DNA of 56,178 nt from Bacillota bacterium. Its GTDB lineage: Bacteria > Bacillota > Clostridia > Oscillospirales > Oscillospiraceae. The translations under genes and the position numbers were made by a program. The stretch lies in NCBI GenBank assembly GCA_021199635.1, contig JAJQHS010000001.1, positions 1 to 56,178 of the forward strand. Reading direction: 5' to 3'. Shown one piece after another: positions 10,536-19,689 of this stretch. How positions within the stretch are numbered: position 1 is the stretch's first letter; each line of letters opens with the position of its first letter. The notes under the pieces were generated by a model. That model had not been told where the DNA came from. It did not search any database and saw nothing but the letters and a program-made list of their open reading frames with translations.

Positions 10536-11566
10536 TCCTCCACCTCCCCGTCCACGATGTGGAACGCGGCAGCCTTTCGCAGCCGGTTCTGCACGGCATA
10601 GGCCACGCCGCCGCCCTCCGGGCAGCGGGCATAGACCTGGTGGATCGCCGGATCGTCCAGCACCCGCAGCGCCGCGAACAGTCCGGCGGAGAGGCTCGCC
10701 ACATCCGCCTCCCGGCCATAGGCCAGGGGCGCGCAGTCCTGATACAGCGGCAGCTCCTCCTCAAAGCAAAGCACCCGGTCGCCGGGAACAAAATGGCGGT
10801 GGATATAGGCGGCGGCCTTCTGCCGGGAGCCGGATACGATCACCACCGGCTCGGCGGGGGCGTAGTGGCGGTATTTCATGCCGGGAGCCTTCACCACCGC
10901 ATCGTGGTCCACCGGAGCGGTGACCGCCTTATCCACCTCCAGCATACCCAGAATAGCAATGAGCTGCTCCGGCGTGATGCCGCCGGGGCGGAGCAGCCGG
11001 GGGCGGTCCTCCGTCAGGTCCACGATGGTGGACTCCACGCCCACCCGGCAGGGGCCGCCGTCCACCACCGCGTCGATTTTCCCGTCATGGTCGTGGAGCA
11101 CGTGGGCCGCCGTAGTGGTAGAGGGCTTGCCGGAAAGATTGGCGGAAGGCGCGGCAATGGGGACCCCGGCCAGGCGGATGATCTGGCGGGTCACGGCGCT
11201 GTCCGGGCAGCGGACGGCCACGGTGCTCAGGCCGGCGGTAGTACGGCGGGGGACGATGTCTCTGGCGGGCAGCACCATGGTCAGCGGCCCCGGCCAGAAG
11301 GCTTCCGCCAGGGCATAGGCCGCGGGAGGGATCGAATGGCAGAATTTTTCAATTTCCTTCGCCTCGGATACATGCAGGATCAGTGGATTGTCCTGGGGAC
11401 GGCCTTTGGCCTGGAAGATCTTCGCCACGGCGGCCTCATCCAGGCCGTTGGCGCCCAGGCCGTAGACGGTTTCCGTGGGGATGGCCACCAGCCCGCCCCG
11501 GCGGATGATCTGCGCTGCCGCCTTCGCGGATGCCGGGTCCTCCGCGGGTAAACAAAGCGTTTTCAA
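10532..11566 (-). CDS. tsaC: L-threonylcarbamoyladenylate synthase (Sua5-type, with C-terminal domain)
   Basis: GGLVAIPTETVYGLGANG, KGRPQDNPLILHV, APSANLSGKPSTT; about 344 aa so Sua5-like. Confidence 0.92.
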   Translation of the reverse strand: MKTLCLPAEDPASAKAAAQIIRRGGLVAIPTETVYGLGANGLDEAAVAKIFQAKGRPQDNPLILHVSEAKEIEKFCHSIPPAAYALAEAFWPGPLTMVLPARDIVPRRTTAGLSTVAVRCPDSAVTRQIIRLAGVPIAAPSANLSGKPSTTTAAHVLHDHDGKIDAVVDGGPCRVGVESTIVDLTEDRPRLLRPGGITPEQLIAILGMLEVDKAVTAPVDHDAVVKAPGMKYRHYAPAEPVVIVSGSRQKAAAYIHRHFVPGDRVLCFEEELPLYQDCAPLAYGREADVASLSAGLFAALRVLDDPAIHQVYARCPEGGGVAYAVQNRLRKAAAFHIVDGEVEE

Positions 11567-11592
11567 ATTCGCACCTCCTGAATCACGGAAAA

Positions 11593-11617
11593 GGAGCAGC
11601 TGCGGCGCAGCTGCTCC
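11593..11617 (-). terminator. Hairpin downstream of tpiA
   Basis: GGAGCAGCTGC-GCC-GCAGCTGCTCC followed by TTTTCC on the minus strand. Confidence 0.6.
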
Positions 11618-11632
11618 CAGGGATAGCAGAAA

Positions 11633-12409
11633 TCAGATCGTAGGCTGGTTGGCAGCTTCGATAATCTGCACGAACTTCTCCGGCACCAGGGACGCGCCGC
11701 CGATCAGGCCGCCGTCGATATCCGGCTGGGAGAGCAGCTCATAGGCATTCTTCTCGTTCATGGAGCCGCCGTACAGGATGGAGATCGCCCGGGCGTGCTT
11801 GGAGGAGTACAGCTTGCGCACCACGGTACGGATGCTCTCGCAGACCTCCTCGGCCTGCGCCGGGGTAGCGGTGCGGCCGGTGCCGATGGCCCAGATGGGC
11901 TCGTAGGCGATGATGACCTTGCGGATCTTCTCCTCCGGAACACCCTGGAGCCCCAGCTTGATCTGCATGGTGATATGCTCGGTGGTGATGTCGGCCTCCC
12001 GCTGCTCCAGGCTCTCGCCGCAGCACATAATGGGGATCAGGCCCGCGTCCAGCGCGGCCAGGACCTTGGCATTCACATCCGCGTCGGTCTCGCCCATGGC
12101 GCGGCGCTCGGAGTGGCCGATGATTACGTACTTGCACCCGGCATCGGTCAGCATATTGGCGGCGATCTCACCGGTGTATGCGCCGGAGGCGTTGGCGTTG
12201 CAGTTCTCCGCGCCGATGCCCACCCGGGTCTCCCGCATGGCGCGGACGGCGGCGGGGATGCAGACGGCGGGAACGCACAGCGCCACATCACACCAGCGGC
12301 CCTTGGGCATAATGGCCTTCAGCTGGGTCATAAACTCCTTGGTTTCGGAGGGAGTTTTGTTCATTTTCCAGTTACCGGCAATGACGGTCTTGCGATATTT
12401 TCTGTTCAT
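11633..12409 (-). CDS. tpiA: Triosephosphate isomerase
   Basis: VIAGNWKMNKT, IIGHSERR, AYEPIWAIGTG, ILYGGSMNEKNA. Confidence 0.97.
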   Translation of the reverse strand: MNRKYRKTVIAGNWKMNKTPSETKEFMTQLKAIMPKGRWCDVALCVPAVCIPAAVRAMRETRVGIGAENCNANASGAYTGEIAANMLTDAGCKYVIIGHSERRAMGETDADVNAKVLAALDAGLIPIMCCGESLEQREADITTEHITMQIKLGLQGVPEEKIRKVIIAYEPIWAIGTGRTATPAQAEEVCESIRTVVRKLYSSKHARAISILYGGSMNEKNAYELLSQPDIDGGLIGGASLVPEKFVQIIEAANQPTI

Positions 12410-12539
12410 TATCCATTCTCCTTAAATATATATCCACATCGGAATGCCGATGCAAATCTGCAAATTCAAATAGCCCGGGGAAGCTGCCGCGCCTGCGGGC
12501 GCGGCAGCCATACATGATACACGGGAGGCAAGAAAGCGC

Positions 12540-13739
12540 TTACTTATCCTGCAGGCAGGCGATACCGGGCAGCTCCAGACCCTCCAGGAACTCCAGAGAG
12601 GCGCCGCCGCCGGTGGAAATGTGGGTGATCTTGTCCGCGAAGCCCAGCTGCTCGCAGGCTGCCGCGCTGTCGCCGCCGCCGACGATGGTCACGGCATCGG
12701 AATCTGCCAGGGCCTGCGCCACGGCGATGGTACCCTTGGCCAGGGTGGGGTTCTCAAACACGCCCATCGGGCCGTTCCACACCACGGTCTTTGCGCACTT
12801 GGCGGCGGAGGCGAAGATTTCGCAGGTCTTGGGTCCGATGTCCAGGCCCATTTTGCCGTCGGGGATGGCGTCGCAGCTCACGTATTCCACGGAGATTTCC
12901 CCGTCGATGGGAGAGGGGAACGCATCCGCCACGGCGGTATCCGTGGGCAGCAGGATCTTCACGCCCTTGGCCTGAGCCTTGGCCAGCATATCCTTGCAGT
13001 AGTCGATCTTCTCCTTGTCCACCAGGGAGGTGCCCACGCTGTAGCCCTGGGCAGCCAGGAAGGTGTAGGCCATGCCGCCGCCGATGATCAGGGTATCCAC
13101 CTTCTCCAGCAGATTGTTGATCACGTTCAGCTTATCGGAAACCTTGGCGCCGCCCAGAATGGCGACGAAGGGGCGCTCGGGGTTGGCCAGCGCCTTGCCC
13201 ATGATGGAAACTTCCTTCTGCACCAGGTAGCCGCAGACAGCGGGCAGGTAGTCCGCCACGCCGGCGGTGGAGGAATGGGCGCGGTGGGCGGTGCCGAAGG
13301 CATCGTTCACGAAAATGTCCGCCATGTCTGCCAGTGCCTTGGAAAGCTCCGGATCGTTCTTGGTCTCGCCCTTCATGTAGCGGGTATTCTCCAGCATCAT
13401 CACGTCGCCGTCCTTCAGCGCGGCGGCCTTGGCCTTGGCGTCCTCACCGGCCACGTCAGCGGCCATGATGACCTCCTTGCCCAGCAGCTCGGAGATGCGC
13501 TCCGCCACCACCTTCAGGCTCAGCTCCGGCTTCCACTCGCCCTTGGGCTTGCCCATGTGGGAGCAGAGGATGACCTTCGCGTTGTGCTCCACCAGGTAGC
13601 GGATGGTGGGCATGGCGGCGACGATGCGCTTATCGGAAGTGATCTTGCCGTCCTTGGTGGGGACATTGAAATCGCAGCGGCACAGCACCCGCTTGCCGGA
13701 TACGTCAATGTCTTCAATGGATTTCTTGTTGTAATTCAT
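12540..13739 (-). CDS. pgk: Phosphoglycerate kinase
   Basis: [47 protein letters not shown] at 13739 rather than the ORF-track start. Confidence 0.97.
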   Translation of the reverse strand: MNYNKKSIEDIDVSGKRVLCRCDFNVPTKDGKITSDKRIVAAMPTIRYLVEHNAKVILCSHMGKPKGEWKPELSLKVVAERISELLGKEVIMAADVAGEDAKAKAAALKDGDVMMLENTRYMKGETKNDPELSKALADMADIFVNDAFGTAHRAHSSTAGVADYLPAVCGYLVQKEVSIMGKALANPERPFVAILGGAKVSDKLNVINNLLEKVDTLIIGGGMAYTFLAAQGYSVGTSLVDKEKIDYCKDMLAKAQAKGVKILLPTDTAVADAFPSPIDGEISVEYVSCDAIPDGKMGLDIGPKTCEIFASAAKCAKTVVWNGPMGVFENPTLAKGTIAVAQALADSDAVTIVGGGDSAAACEQLGFADKITHISTGGGASLEFLEGLELPGIACLQDK

Positions 13740-14251
13740 AATGCATTTCCTCCAAATCCTTCGGGGATCGGGCCCCGCATTTTTCCAAAATCCTGCAAGC
13801 CAGGGAAGGAAAGCTGCCTCAGTGCCTCGTACACGGTGATGGCGGCGGCATTGCTCAGGTTCAGGCTCCGGATGTCCGGCAGCATGGGAATGCGGATGCA
13901 TTCATCGTAGTGCCGGTTCAGGAAATCCTCCGGCAGGCCGCGGGTTTCCTTGCCGAACAGCAGATAGCACCCGTCAGCGAACTGCGCCTGGGTGTAGCTG
14001 CGGGGCGCCTTGGTGGACAGGCACCACATCTGCGCCACGCGGTTGCGGGCAAAGAAATCATCCAGATTCTCGTACTCCCGCACATCCACCAGGTGCCAGT
14101 AATCCAGCCCGGCGCGGCGCACGGCCTTCTACGAAATGTCGAAGCCCAGCGGACGGACCAGGTGCAGCACCGAACCGGTGGCGGCGCAGGTGCGGGCGAT
14201 ATTGCCGCAGTTCTGGGGAATTTCCGGCTCCACCAGTACCACATTCAGCAT
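13736..14251 (-). pseudogene. trmL: tRNA (cytidine/uridine-2'-O-)-methyltransferase TrmL/CspR, interrupted by in-frame TAG
   Basis: [40 protein letters not shown]-(TAG)-KAVRRAGLDYWHLVDV...[21 protein letters not shown]; two ORFs in the same frame split by one amber codon at 14129-14131; stop overlaps the pgk start (ATGA). Confidence 0.9.
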
Positions 14252-14616
14252 AATTTCCCTCCCAGCGCAACCGTGTGCGTTCCTCTCCGCTTGCTCTCCT
14301 ATTGTATGCCAAAATTTTGGCAAAATCAATCCAAAAATCAGAAAAAGTTTTATCTTTTTATACTATTCACATAAAAAAAGGGAAGGCATTCCCAAATTTG
14401 TTGAAATTGCAGAGCGGAATTTTTCAAAGCCTCCGGTTTCCCGGAGAAATCCGGAAAAAAGCGGCGGAAAAAATTAAGATTTTCCGCCGTTTGCCCCGGA
14501 ACCGCATGGCGCTGCCGGGGGTTCCGATTTTTGGAAAATCTCCCCTCCGCCCCTTTACGCGGGGCAGAAAAAGGTGTAATATAGAAGCGATTCACATCGC
14601 CTGGAGGAAAAATAAC

Positions 14617-15336
14617 ATGGGTGAAACGAGTATCGGCGGCGCGCTGCGGAAAATGAAGGCGGAATTCCGGGATATGACCTTCCGGCAGCGGGTGAGCTAT
14701 TTTTTCTATTATTATAAGGGCGCGGTGCTGGCCGTGATCGTGGCAGGCATTTTGCTTGGGTCGCTGATCTATGACATGTCCCGGCCGACCACGCAGACGC
14801 TGGTAAATGGCATGGCGGTGAACGTGGCTCAGACGCAGGCACTCCAGGAATGCCTGACGGACGGGATGCTGGACGCGCTGGGCGGCACGGACCCGGAAAC
14901 CCAGGCGGCAAACCTGAGCCACGCCACCATCACGGACGCCCGCGGCGACGCGGACGCGGTAATCAACAACAATTACAGCGAGCTGCTCACCATTACCGCC
15001 CAGGTGTCCACCGGGAATCTGGACTATCTGCTGACGGACGGCGCCGCCAGGGATTTCCTGCTGACCCAGGGACTGTTCGGGGACCTTTCGGCGCAGCTCT
15101 CCCCTGCGCTGCTCACCCAGCTGGCAGACGTTCTGGTTTACCAGACGTCGGAGGATGGGGAGGATGTCCCCGTGGCAATCGATCTGACGGGCACGGCTTT
15201 CGGCCAGACCTTTGCCGGGGAGGACGGAACCCTCTACCTGGGATTTCCCGGAAACTCCACCCACAGTGACCGGGCGGAGGACGTGATCGGGTACCTGCTC
15301 GCCTGGGAGCCGGGAAATTTTGCGGAGAACGATTGA
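14617..15336 (+). CDS. Conserved hypothetical membrane-anchored protein
   Basis: MGETSIGGALRKMKAEFRDMTFRQRVSYFFYYYKGAVLAVIVAGILLGSLIYDM; CTGGAGGAAAAATAAC RBS; one N-terminal TM. Confidence 0.7.
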   Translation: MGETSIGGALRKMKAEFRDMTFRQRVSYFFYYYKGAVLAVIVAGILLGSLIYDMSRPTTQTLVNGMAVNVAQTQALQECLTDGMLDALGGTDPETQAANLSHATITDARGDADAVINNNYSELLTITAQVSTGNLDYLLTDGAARDFLLTQGLFGDLSAQLSPALLTQLADVLVYQTSEDGEDVPVAIDLTGTAFGQTFAGEDGTLYLGFPGNSTHSDRAEDVIGYLLAWEPGNFAEND

Positions 15337-15399
15337 CTTTTTCCGGGTTTTGTGAAATAATGAATCGACTAATTTTTGTAAATAAGGGGATGTGTCGCC

Positions 15400-17166
15400 A
15401 TGACCCAATCCAGAACCCATAACTGCGGCGAGCTGCGGCTGACAGACGCCGGAAAATCCGTCACCCTGGTCGGGTGGCTGGAAAATGTCCGGGAGGTGGG
15501 CGCGAACTTTGCGTTCGCGGTGCTCCGGGACTTCTACGGCACCACGCAGATCGTTGTGCAGACCGAAGAAATGATGAAGGTGCTGAAGCCCATCAATAAG
15601 GAATCCACCATTTCCGTCACCGGCGTCGTCCGGGAGCGGGAGAGCAAGAATCCCAAGCTCCCCACCGGCGATATTGAGGTGGTGCCATCGGAGATTTCGG
15701 TGCTTGGCAGATGTATCCACAATCAGCTGCCCTTTGAGATCCGCAAGTCCAAGGACGCGGACGAGAATATCCGGCTGAAATACCGGTACCTGGACCTGCG
15801 CAATCCCGCGGTCAAGGATAATATCGTGCTGCGCTGCCAGGTGGTGGCGGAGCTGCGCCGGCGGATGACGGAGAAGGGCTTCCTGGAAATCAGCACCCCC
15901 ATCCTCACCGCCTCCAGCCCGGAGGGCGCCCGGGATTACCTGGTCCCCGCCCGGAACCATCCCGGCAAATTCTACGCCCTGCCCCAGGCGCCCCAGCAGT
16001 TCAAGCAGCTGCTGATGACCTCCGGCTTTGATCGGTACTTCCAGATCGCGCCCTGCTTCCGGGACGAGGACGCCCGGGCGGACCGCACCCCCGGCGAATT
16101 CTATCAGCTGGATATGGAGATGGCGTTCGCCACCCAGGAGGACGTGCTGTCCACCCTGGAGGATGTGCTGGAGCCGGTGTTCCGGAAATTCGGCAAGTAC
16201 TCCCGGGTTTCCCCCGCGCCCTTCCGCCGCATCGCCTATAACGACGCCATGGAGCGCTATGGCTCCGACAAGCCGGACCTGCGCATTGACCTGGAAATTC
16301 AGGATATTTCCCAGATCGTCCAAGGCTGCGGCTTCGCGCCCTTTGCGGATGCAGTGGTCAAGGCCGTGGCGGTGGAGAATTTCACCCAGGGCAGGAAGTG
16401 GATCGATAAGCTGCTGGCGGATGTGGAGATGCAGACCGGGAATAAGGCCTGCTGGTTCAAGGTGGACGAGAACGGCCAGCTCACCGGCGGCATTTCCAAA
16501 TTCCTGACGGACTGCGCCCCCGCGCTGACGGAGAAGCTGCAGCTGAAGCCCGGCGCGTTCGTGTGTATGGCCGCCGGAAAGAAGCAGGCCGCCCAGAAGA
16601 CCGCCGGCGTGATCCGCATTCTGATGGGCAGGCGGATCCCCGGCCATTTTGACGAGGAGCAGTACGCCCTGTGCTGGATCGTGGACTTCCCCATGTACGA
16701 GATCGGGGAGGAATCCGGCCAGCTGGAATTCTGCCACAATCCCTTCTCCATGCCCCAGGGCGGGATGCAAGCGCTGCTGGATGCCGAAGGTGACCAGCAG
16801 AAGCTGCTCAGCGTGAACGCTGACCAGTATGACCTGGTGGTCAATGGCTATGAATCCGCCTCCGGCGCGGTGCGGAACCACGACCCGGAGATCATGGTCA
16901 AGGCCTTCCAGATGGTTGGCCTGGGCGAGGCGGATGTGAAGGCCAAGTTCCCCGCCATGTATAACGCCTTCACCTACGGTGCGCCGCCTCATGCCGGCGC
17001 GGCCCCCGGCATTGACCGGCTGGTGATGCTGCTCACCGGGGAGGAATCCATCCGGGAGGTCATCCCCTTCCCCATGAACAAGAACGCCCAGGACCTGATG
17101 ATGGACGCGCCCACCACGGTGGACAAGAGCCAGCTGGACACGGTGCATATCGCAATTGTGGAATAA
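15400..17166 (+). CDS. aspS: Aspartate--tRNA ligase
   Basis: Class II aaRS motifs: GFLEISTPILTASSPEGARDYLVP, CFRDEDARADRTPGEFYQLD, GAPPHAGAAPGIDRLVML. Confidence 0.97.
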   Translation: MTQSRTHNCGELRLTDAGKSVTLVGWLENVREVGANFAFAVLRDFYGTTQIVVQTEEMMKVLKPINKESTISVTGVVRERESKNPKLPTGDIEVVPSEISVLGRCIHNQLPFEIRKSKDADENIRLKYRYLDLRNPAVKDNIVLRCQVVAELRRRMTEKGFLEISTPILTASSPEGARDYLVPARNHPGKFYALPQAPQQFKQLLMTSGFDRYFQIAPCFRDEDARADRTPGEFYQLDMEMAFATQEDVLSTLEDVLEPVFRKFGKYSRVSPAPFRRIAYNDAMERYGSDKPDLRIDLEIQDISQIVQGCGFAPFADAVVKAVAVENFTQGRKWIDKLLADVEMQTGNKACWFKVDENGQLTGGISKFLTDCAPALTEKLQLKPGAFVCMAAGKKQAAQKTAGVIRILMGRRIPGHFDEEQYALCWIVDFPMYEIGEESGQLEFCHNPFSMPQGGMQALLDAEGDQQKLLSVNADQYDLVVNGYESASGAVRNHDPEIMVKAFQMVGLGEADVKAKFPAMYNAFTYGAPPHAGAAPGIDRLVMLLTGEESIREVIPFPMNKNAQDLMMDAPTTVDKSQLDTVHIAIVE

Positions 17167-17238
17167 AAAGCCCCCGCGATCAAGATCCGCATTGAGGCGG
17201 GCATGCGCCCAATACCACACCATTAAGCCATTAAAAAG

Positions 17239-17265
17239 CTGGACTTCACAAAATGTGAGGTCCAG
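17239..17265 (+). terminator. Terminator hairpin downstream of aspS
   Basis: CTGGACTTCACA-AAA-TGTGAGGTCCAG then TTTTTTG; near-identical element downstream of thrS. Confidence 0.85.
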
Positions 17266-17359
17266 TTTTTTGTAATGTTTCCTGTTCACAGCTTGATGCT
17301 TTGGCCCGGAAAATGTCTGCACGGCATGGCTCCTATGGAGTGCTATGCTGCTGCATAAA

Positions 17360-17388
17360 AGATGGCCCTGCCGAAGCATAGGCCATCT
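17360..17388 (-). terminator. Candidate terminator downstream of the Fic gene
   Basis: AGATGGCC/GGCCATCT stem followed by TTTTA on the minus strand. Confidence 0.4.
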
Positions 17389-17469
17389 CTAGCGAAATAT
17401 TCTTTTGTTTTTTCACTGTTTGCTTGATAGGGGCACTTCTCATGGAGACATATTGACATTAAGAGAATA

Positions 17470-18579
17470 TTATCGGATGCGAACGTAGCGGGTGGACTTG
17501 CCTGTGCCTTCGCGCTTCAGCTCGCCTGTTTCCACCAGCTTTCGCAAGCTGCCCTCCACGGAGCTAAGGCTCAAGCCGGGGCACAGCTCCAGGATATCCC
17601 GCTTGGTAAACCGGCCGATTTTACTCTGCGTAGCCTTTCGCACCATCTCAATAGCAGGAAGCTTTTCTTTCACGATCGCAAACCGATCTTCAAAATCCTT
17701 ATAAGCTGCCAGAATGGTACCAAGGATATACTTGATAAATGGCATGGCGTCTTCGGTGCCCTCGTGCCATCCATGCTGGGACTGGTTCAGCGCATCATAG
17801 TATAGGTCCTTGTCCTTGGCAATTATGGCTTCCAGGGAGATATATTTCCCCACATAGAAGCCGTTCTGATACAGCAGCAGCGTGGTCAAAAGGCGGCTCA
17901 TTCTTCCATTGCCATCATTAAACGGATGGATGCACAGGAAATCGTGAATGAACACAGGAATGGCAATCAGCGGTTCCACTTCCATGTTGCCGATCACTCG
18001 GTTATATTCCTCACAGATTCTATCCAATGCCTCCGGTGTTTCGTAGGGGGCCAGAGGCGTGAACAGGGTTTCGGTGTGTCCATCCGGATAGGCAGCACTG
18101 ACATAATTCTGCACATTCTTTGTCCGCCCGGCCATGGGGTTGTTCATGTGACTATACATGATTTTGTGCAGCTGAAGGATATAGTTCTTTGTGATGGGGA
18201 TCACATCAAAGCTTTCGTGGATGATGTTCAGTGCATCCCGATAGCCTGCGATTTCCTGTTCATCCCGGTTTTGGGGCGTGGTCTTTTCCTGTACCAGCTG
18301 CCGGATCCGGGCATCTGTTGTCACAATTCCCTCGATCGCATTGGATGCTTCCGTGCTCTGGATCTTTGCAATCTCAACCAGCTTTTCCAATCCCTCCGGG
18401 CGCTGCTCCAGATAAAGCTCTTGCTTACCGGCAGCTTTATAGATTGCTGCAATATAGCCCAGAACGTCGGAATCCCATTTCTGGTCCTTGATCCAGGAGT
18501 AATTAAACGGTCGCATTCCCTTAATCGCCTCGCTTTCCCTTAAACAATAGCACATTTTAAGGGAAAAGTCAATGGTCAA
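17470..18579 (-). CDS. Fic/DOC family protein (predicted AMPylase with N-terminal inhibitory helix)
   Basis: HPFNDGNGRMSR Fic motif, STEASNAIEG inhibitory-type motif, C-terminal winged-helix-like region; likely start MRPFNYSW inside the ORF. Confidence 0.93.
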   Translation of the reverse strand: MTIDFSLKMCYCLRESEAIKGMRPFNYSWIKDQKWDSDVLGYIAAIYKAAGKQELYLEQRPEGLEKLVEIAKIQSTEASNAIEGIVTTDARIRQLVQEKTTPQNRDEQEIAGYRDALNIIHESFDVIPITKNYILQLHKIMYSHMNNPMAGRTKNVQNYVSAAYPDGHTETLFTPLAPYETPEALDRICEEYNRVIGNMEVEPLIAIPVFIHDFLCIHPFNDGNGRMSRLLTTLLLYQNGFYVGKYISLEAIIAKDKDLYYDALNQSQHGWHEGTEDAMPFIKYILGTILAAYKDFEDRFAIVKEKLPAIEMVRKATQSKIGRFTKRDILELCPGLSLSSVEGSLRKLVETGELKREGTGKSTRYVRIR

Positions 18580-18674
18580 ACGTCCGGCATATTCCGCCGC
18601 CCCACATCGGACGGATACCCAAAAAACGCTGCGGCTCCCATACCGAAGCCGCAGCGTCCTGTTTCGTTATTCTC

Positions 18675-19094
18675 TTATTCCTCCGGCTGCACCGCCCGCT
18701 CCAGAATTTCGTGAGCCGGCGTGCCGAGCTTTTTCAGGGAAACGACCTTGCCGTCCTGCAGGAAGCAATGCTGGGATGTGGCGGTGGCCACCAGCTTGCC
18801 GGTCCGGGAATTGGTCATCCGGTAGCCCACCTCCAGGCGGACGCCGGTATACCGCTCGATCCACACCTGGATAGCCACGGTGTCGGCAAAGGTGCAGCCG
18901 GTTTTATAATCCACCGACAGCCCGACCACCGGGGACACGAAGCCCATTTCCTCGAACTGATCATAGGGCAGGCCGATCTGCTCCAGGAACGCCACCCGGC
19001 TCTCCTCCATCCACTTGATGTAGTTGGCATGGTGGGCAAGGCCCATTTTGTCCGTTTCGTAGTAATTCACTTTCCGCAGATACGTGTGCGTCAT
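18675..19094 (-). CDS. Acyl-CoA thioesterase (4-hydroxybenzoyl-CoA thioesterase/YbgC-like hotdog fold)
   Basis: VNYYETDKMGLAHHANYIKWMEESRVAFLEQIG. Confidence 0.88.
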   Translation of the reverse strand: MTHTYLRKVNYYETDKMGLAHHANYIKWMEESRVAFLEQIGLPYDQFEEMGFVSPVVGLSVDYKTGCTFADTVAIQVWIERYTGVRLEVGYRMTNSRTGKLVATATSQHCFLQDGKVVSLKKLGTPAHEILERAVQPEE

Positions 19095-19132
19095 GGTGTT
19101 TCCTCTCCCATTCCAGTATGTGCCGAGCCGTT

Positions 19133-19582
19133 TCAGCGTTTCTTCTTCAGCGCCTTGCGCGCCTGCTTCACTTCATCCTCCAACGCGTCCAGCGCCTCCT
19201 CCCAGGCGGAGCTGATATATTCATCCGCCAGGATGGCGGCGTAAATCGCCCGGGCGGTGGCCGTCATGGCCTCCTCCACCTCCGCGCCGATGCCCAGCAG
19301 CCGCAGGTTGCCGGTGCCGTCCTCGTCCAGGAATACGATGTCGGGGACGGCATTTCTATCCGAATCGACAAAATACAGGTTGAATTCGCCGTCGCCAGTC
19401 AGGTCCACCGCCAGGGTGTCGATGTCGCCGTCGCCAGTGGTATCCAGCAGCGCCACATCCGCTTCCCTGTCCCCGTCCACATCGATGAGGATCTCGTCTT
19501 TAGCGCTGCGGACCAAAGCCTTGTGCCAGTCCCGATCCATGCGCATTTTCGTCTTTAATTTTCTCAGCGTGCCCATAGTCAT
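19133..19582 (-). CDS. Small protein with tandem acidic Asp/Gly-rich (EF-loop-like) repeats, no signal peptide
   Basis: DVDGDREADVALLDTTGDGDIDTLAVDLTGDGEFNLYFVDSDRNAVPDIVFLDEDGTGN; AAAAGGAGA RBS; lysine-rich ends. Confidence 0.75.
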   Translation of the reverse strand: MTMGTLRKLKTKMRMDRDWHKALVRSAKDEILIDVDGDREADVALLDTTGDGDIDTLAVDLTGDGEFNLYFVDSDRNAVPDIVFLDEDGTGNLRLLGIGAEVEEAMTATARAIYAAILADEYISSAWEEALDALEDEVKQARKALKKKR

Positions 19583-19689
19583 GTCTCCTTTTGCCGGGGA
19601 CCTGCCCCGGGAGTTCTGGCCGTATTCTACCAGCTTTTTTTCAAGCCAGAATCAACCCAGGCTCAACATTCGTTGAAAATGGGCCGGGC

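Noticed and set aside
12483-12508. GC-rich hairpin between tpiA and pgk as an intrinsic terminator
   Set aside because: Perfect GCTGCCGCGCC/GGCGCGGCAGC-type stem but no T run in the direction of transcription; role unresolved.
14129-14131. Selenocysteine or pyrrolysine recoding at the trmL stop
   Set aside because: Codon is TAG so not selenocysteine; no Pyl genes or insertion element visible, and TrmL has no known pyrrolysine.
14350-17379. 1009-aa minus-strand ORF antisense to aspS and the hypothetical gene
   Set aside because: Antisense shadow of GC-rich coding sequence; residue pattern is low-complexity His/Gly/Gln-rich and the plus strand encodes a clear AspS.
19133-19582. Dockerin of a cellulosome
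   Set aside because: No signal peptide, no catalytic partner domain, and repeats do not form the two-fold 22-residue dockerin arrangement.
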